The notes under the pieces were generated by a model. It did no database searches. It worked only from the letters and a program-made list of their open reading frames with translations, and was not told the DNA's origin. This document shows, piece after piece, positions 5,727-6,160 of a DNA stretch of 6,160 bases. Origin of the DNA: CAYMKE01 sp964345135. Its GTDB lineage: Bacteria; Bacteroidota; Bacteroidia; Bacteroidales; JBBRXJ01. Positions within the stretch are counted from its first letter, which is position 1. Every line of letters starts with the position of its first letter. Both the position numbers and the translations under genes were made by a program. The stretch is from positions 1 to 6,160 of the forward strand of contig CAYFQI010000181.1 of assembly GCA_964345135.1 (NCBI GenBank), in the 5' to 3' direction.

Positions 5727-6160
5727 TCATATCTTCTTCATTTGTTGAATCTTCTTATCCATATCTTTCTTCTTTATATCTTCCCGTTTATCATAGGTAT
5801 GTTTTCCTTTAGCAACAGCTATTTCAAGCTTTGCCAAACCATTATCATTAATAAACAGAAATGTAGGGACAATTGTCAAACCCTTTTCCCTGGCTTTTTT
5901 TCCTAATTTTTTCAATTCCCGTTTTGTTAACAAAAGTTTTCGCTCTCTTTTAGGTTCATGATTATAATAACCTCCCCATTTATATTCGCCAATATGCATG
6001 TCCTTTACAAACAATTCGTTTTCTTTGCTAAAATAACAATACGCTTCAGCGAGACTCACTTTCCCTGCCCTGATCGATTTAATTTCAGTTCCTTGTAGTT
6101 GAATACCCGCTATATATTTATCCATCAGGAAATAATTAAAAGAAGCCTTTTTATTTTTTA
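5727..6160 (-). CDS. smpB: SsrA-binding protein SmpB (5' end beyond the window)
   Basis: SmpB binds tmRNA and brings it to stalled ribosomes, where trans-translation tags and releases the incomplete protein. Family motifs visible in order are AGIQLQGTEIKSIRAGK, DMHIGEYKWGG with YNHEP, RKLLLTKREL, KGLTIVPTFLF, LEIAVAKGKHTYDKRE, and a Lys-rich tail (DIKKKDMDKKIQQMKKI) that inserts into the decoding centre. An ATG at 6123-6125 could be mistaken for the start, but the frame stays open upstream to the window edge. It reads NKKASFNYFL before that Met, which is the conserved SmpB N-terminus. The true start therefore lies beyond position 6160, probably only a few codons away, and about 143 residues are visible. 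The gene converges on the barrel-protein gene, with 10 bases between the two stop codons. Confidence 0.96.
   Translation of the reverse strand, partial: KNKKASFNYFLMDKYIAGIQLQGTEIKSIRAGKVSLAEAYCYFSKENELFVKDMHIGEYKWGGYYNHEPKRERKLLLTKRELKKLGKKAREKGLTIVPTFLFINDNGLAKLEIAVAKGKHTYDKREDIKKKDMDKKIQQMKKI

Noticed and set aside
5718..5906. A 62-codon plus-strand frame starting just after the barrel-protein stop
   Set aside because: It is the complement of the Lys-rich smpB 3' end, which gives artificial Phe/Leu/Ile-rich sequence that mimics a membrane peptide.

Overview
The window is AT-rich, gene-dense chromosomal DNA that most resembles a member of the Bacteroidota. The evidence is the style of the predicted envelope proteins (a SPOR protein, and an outer-membrane barrel followed by thrombospondin type 3 calcium repeats), the extended N-terminus typical of Bacteroidota LOG proteins, the near absence of Shine-Dalgarno sequences close to start codons, and a TAnnTTTG-type promoter element. 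The species cannot be named from the sequence.

Layout, left to right. A ROK-family sugar kinase (54-1013, minus strand) comes first. Just upstream of it, on the same strand, a 38-codon stretch (1115-1231) reads as the last part of a FucP/GluP-type sugar permease with no intact gene around it. This looks like a decayed permease-kinase operon in which only the kinase survived. A plus-strand series follows: tadA (1460-1918, tRNA adenosine-34 deaminase) and a LOG-family nucleotide phosphoribohydrolase (2145-2861). Then come two tightly linked envelope genes, 2941-4368 and 4376-5716, only 7 bases apart. The window ends with smpB on the minus strand (5727 to beyond 6160). It converges on the envelope operon, with 10 bases between the stop codons, and its 5' end lies outside the window.

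How the genes work together. The kinase, TadA, LOG protein and SmpB are ordinary housekeeping functions (sugar phosphorylation, wobble-inosine formation, nucleotide salvage or stress, ribosome rescue) and show no common pathway. The two-gene envelope operon is the least understood part. Its first product has an N-terminal hydrophobic segment, two copies of an unrecognised domain of about 110 residues, an acidic linker and a C-terminal SPOR domain, a fold known to bind peptidoglycan. Its second product has a signal peptide, a probable outer-membrane beta-barrel, a TSP3 calcium-binding segment and a perfect EF-hand loop, but no OmpA-type peptidoglycan-binding domain. A reasonable inference is that the pair acts at the interface of outer membrane and cell wall.

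Gene-free stretches. 1014-1459 holds the permease remnant and otherwise nothing recognisable. 1919-2144 is AT-rich with no recognisable RNA gene or convincing terminator. No tRNA, rRNA, CRISPR array, insertion sequence or phage gene was seen.
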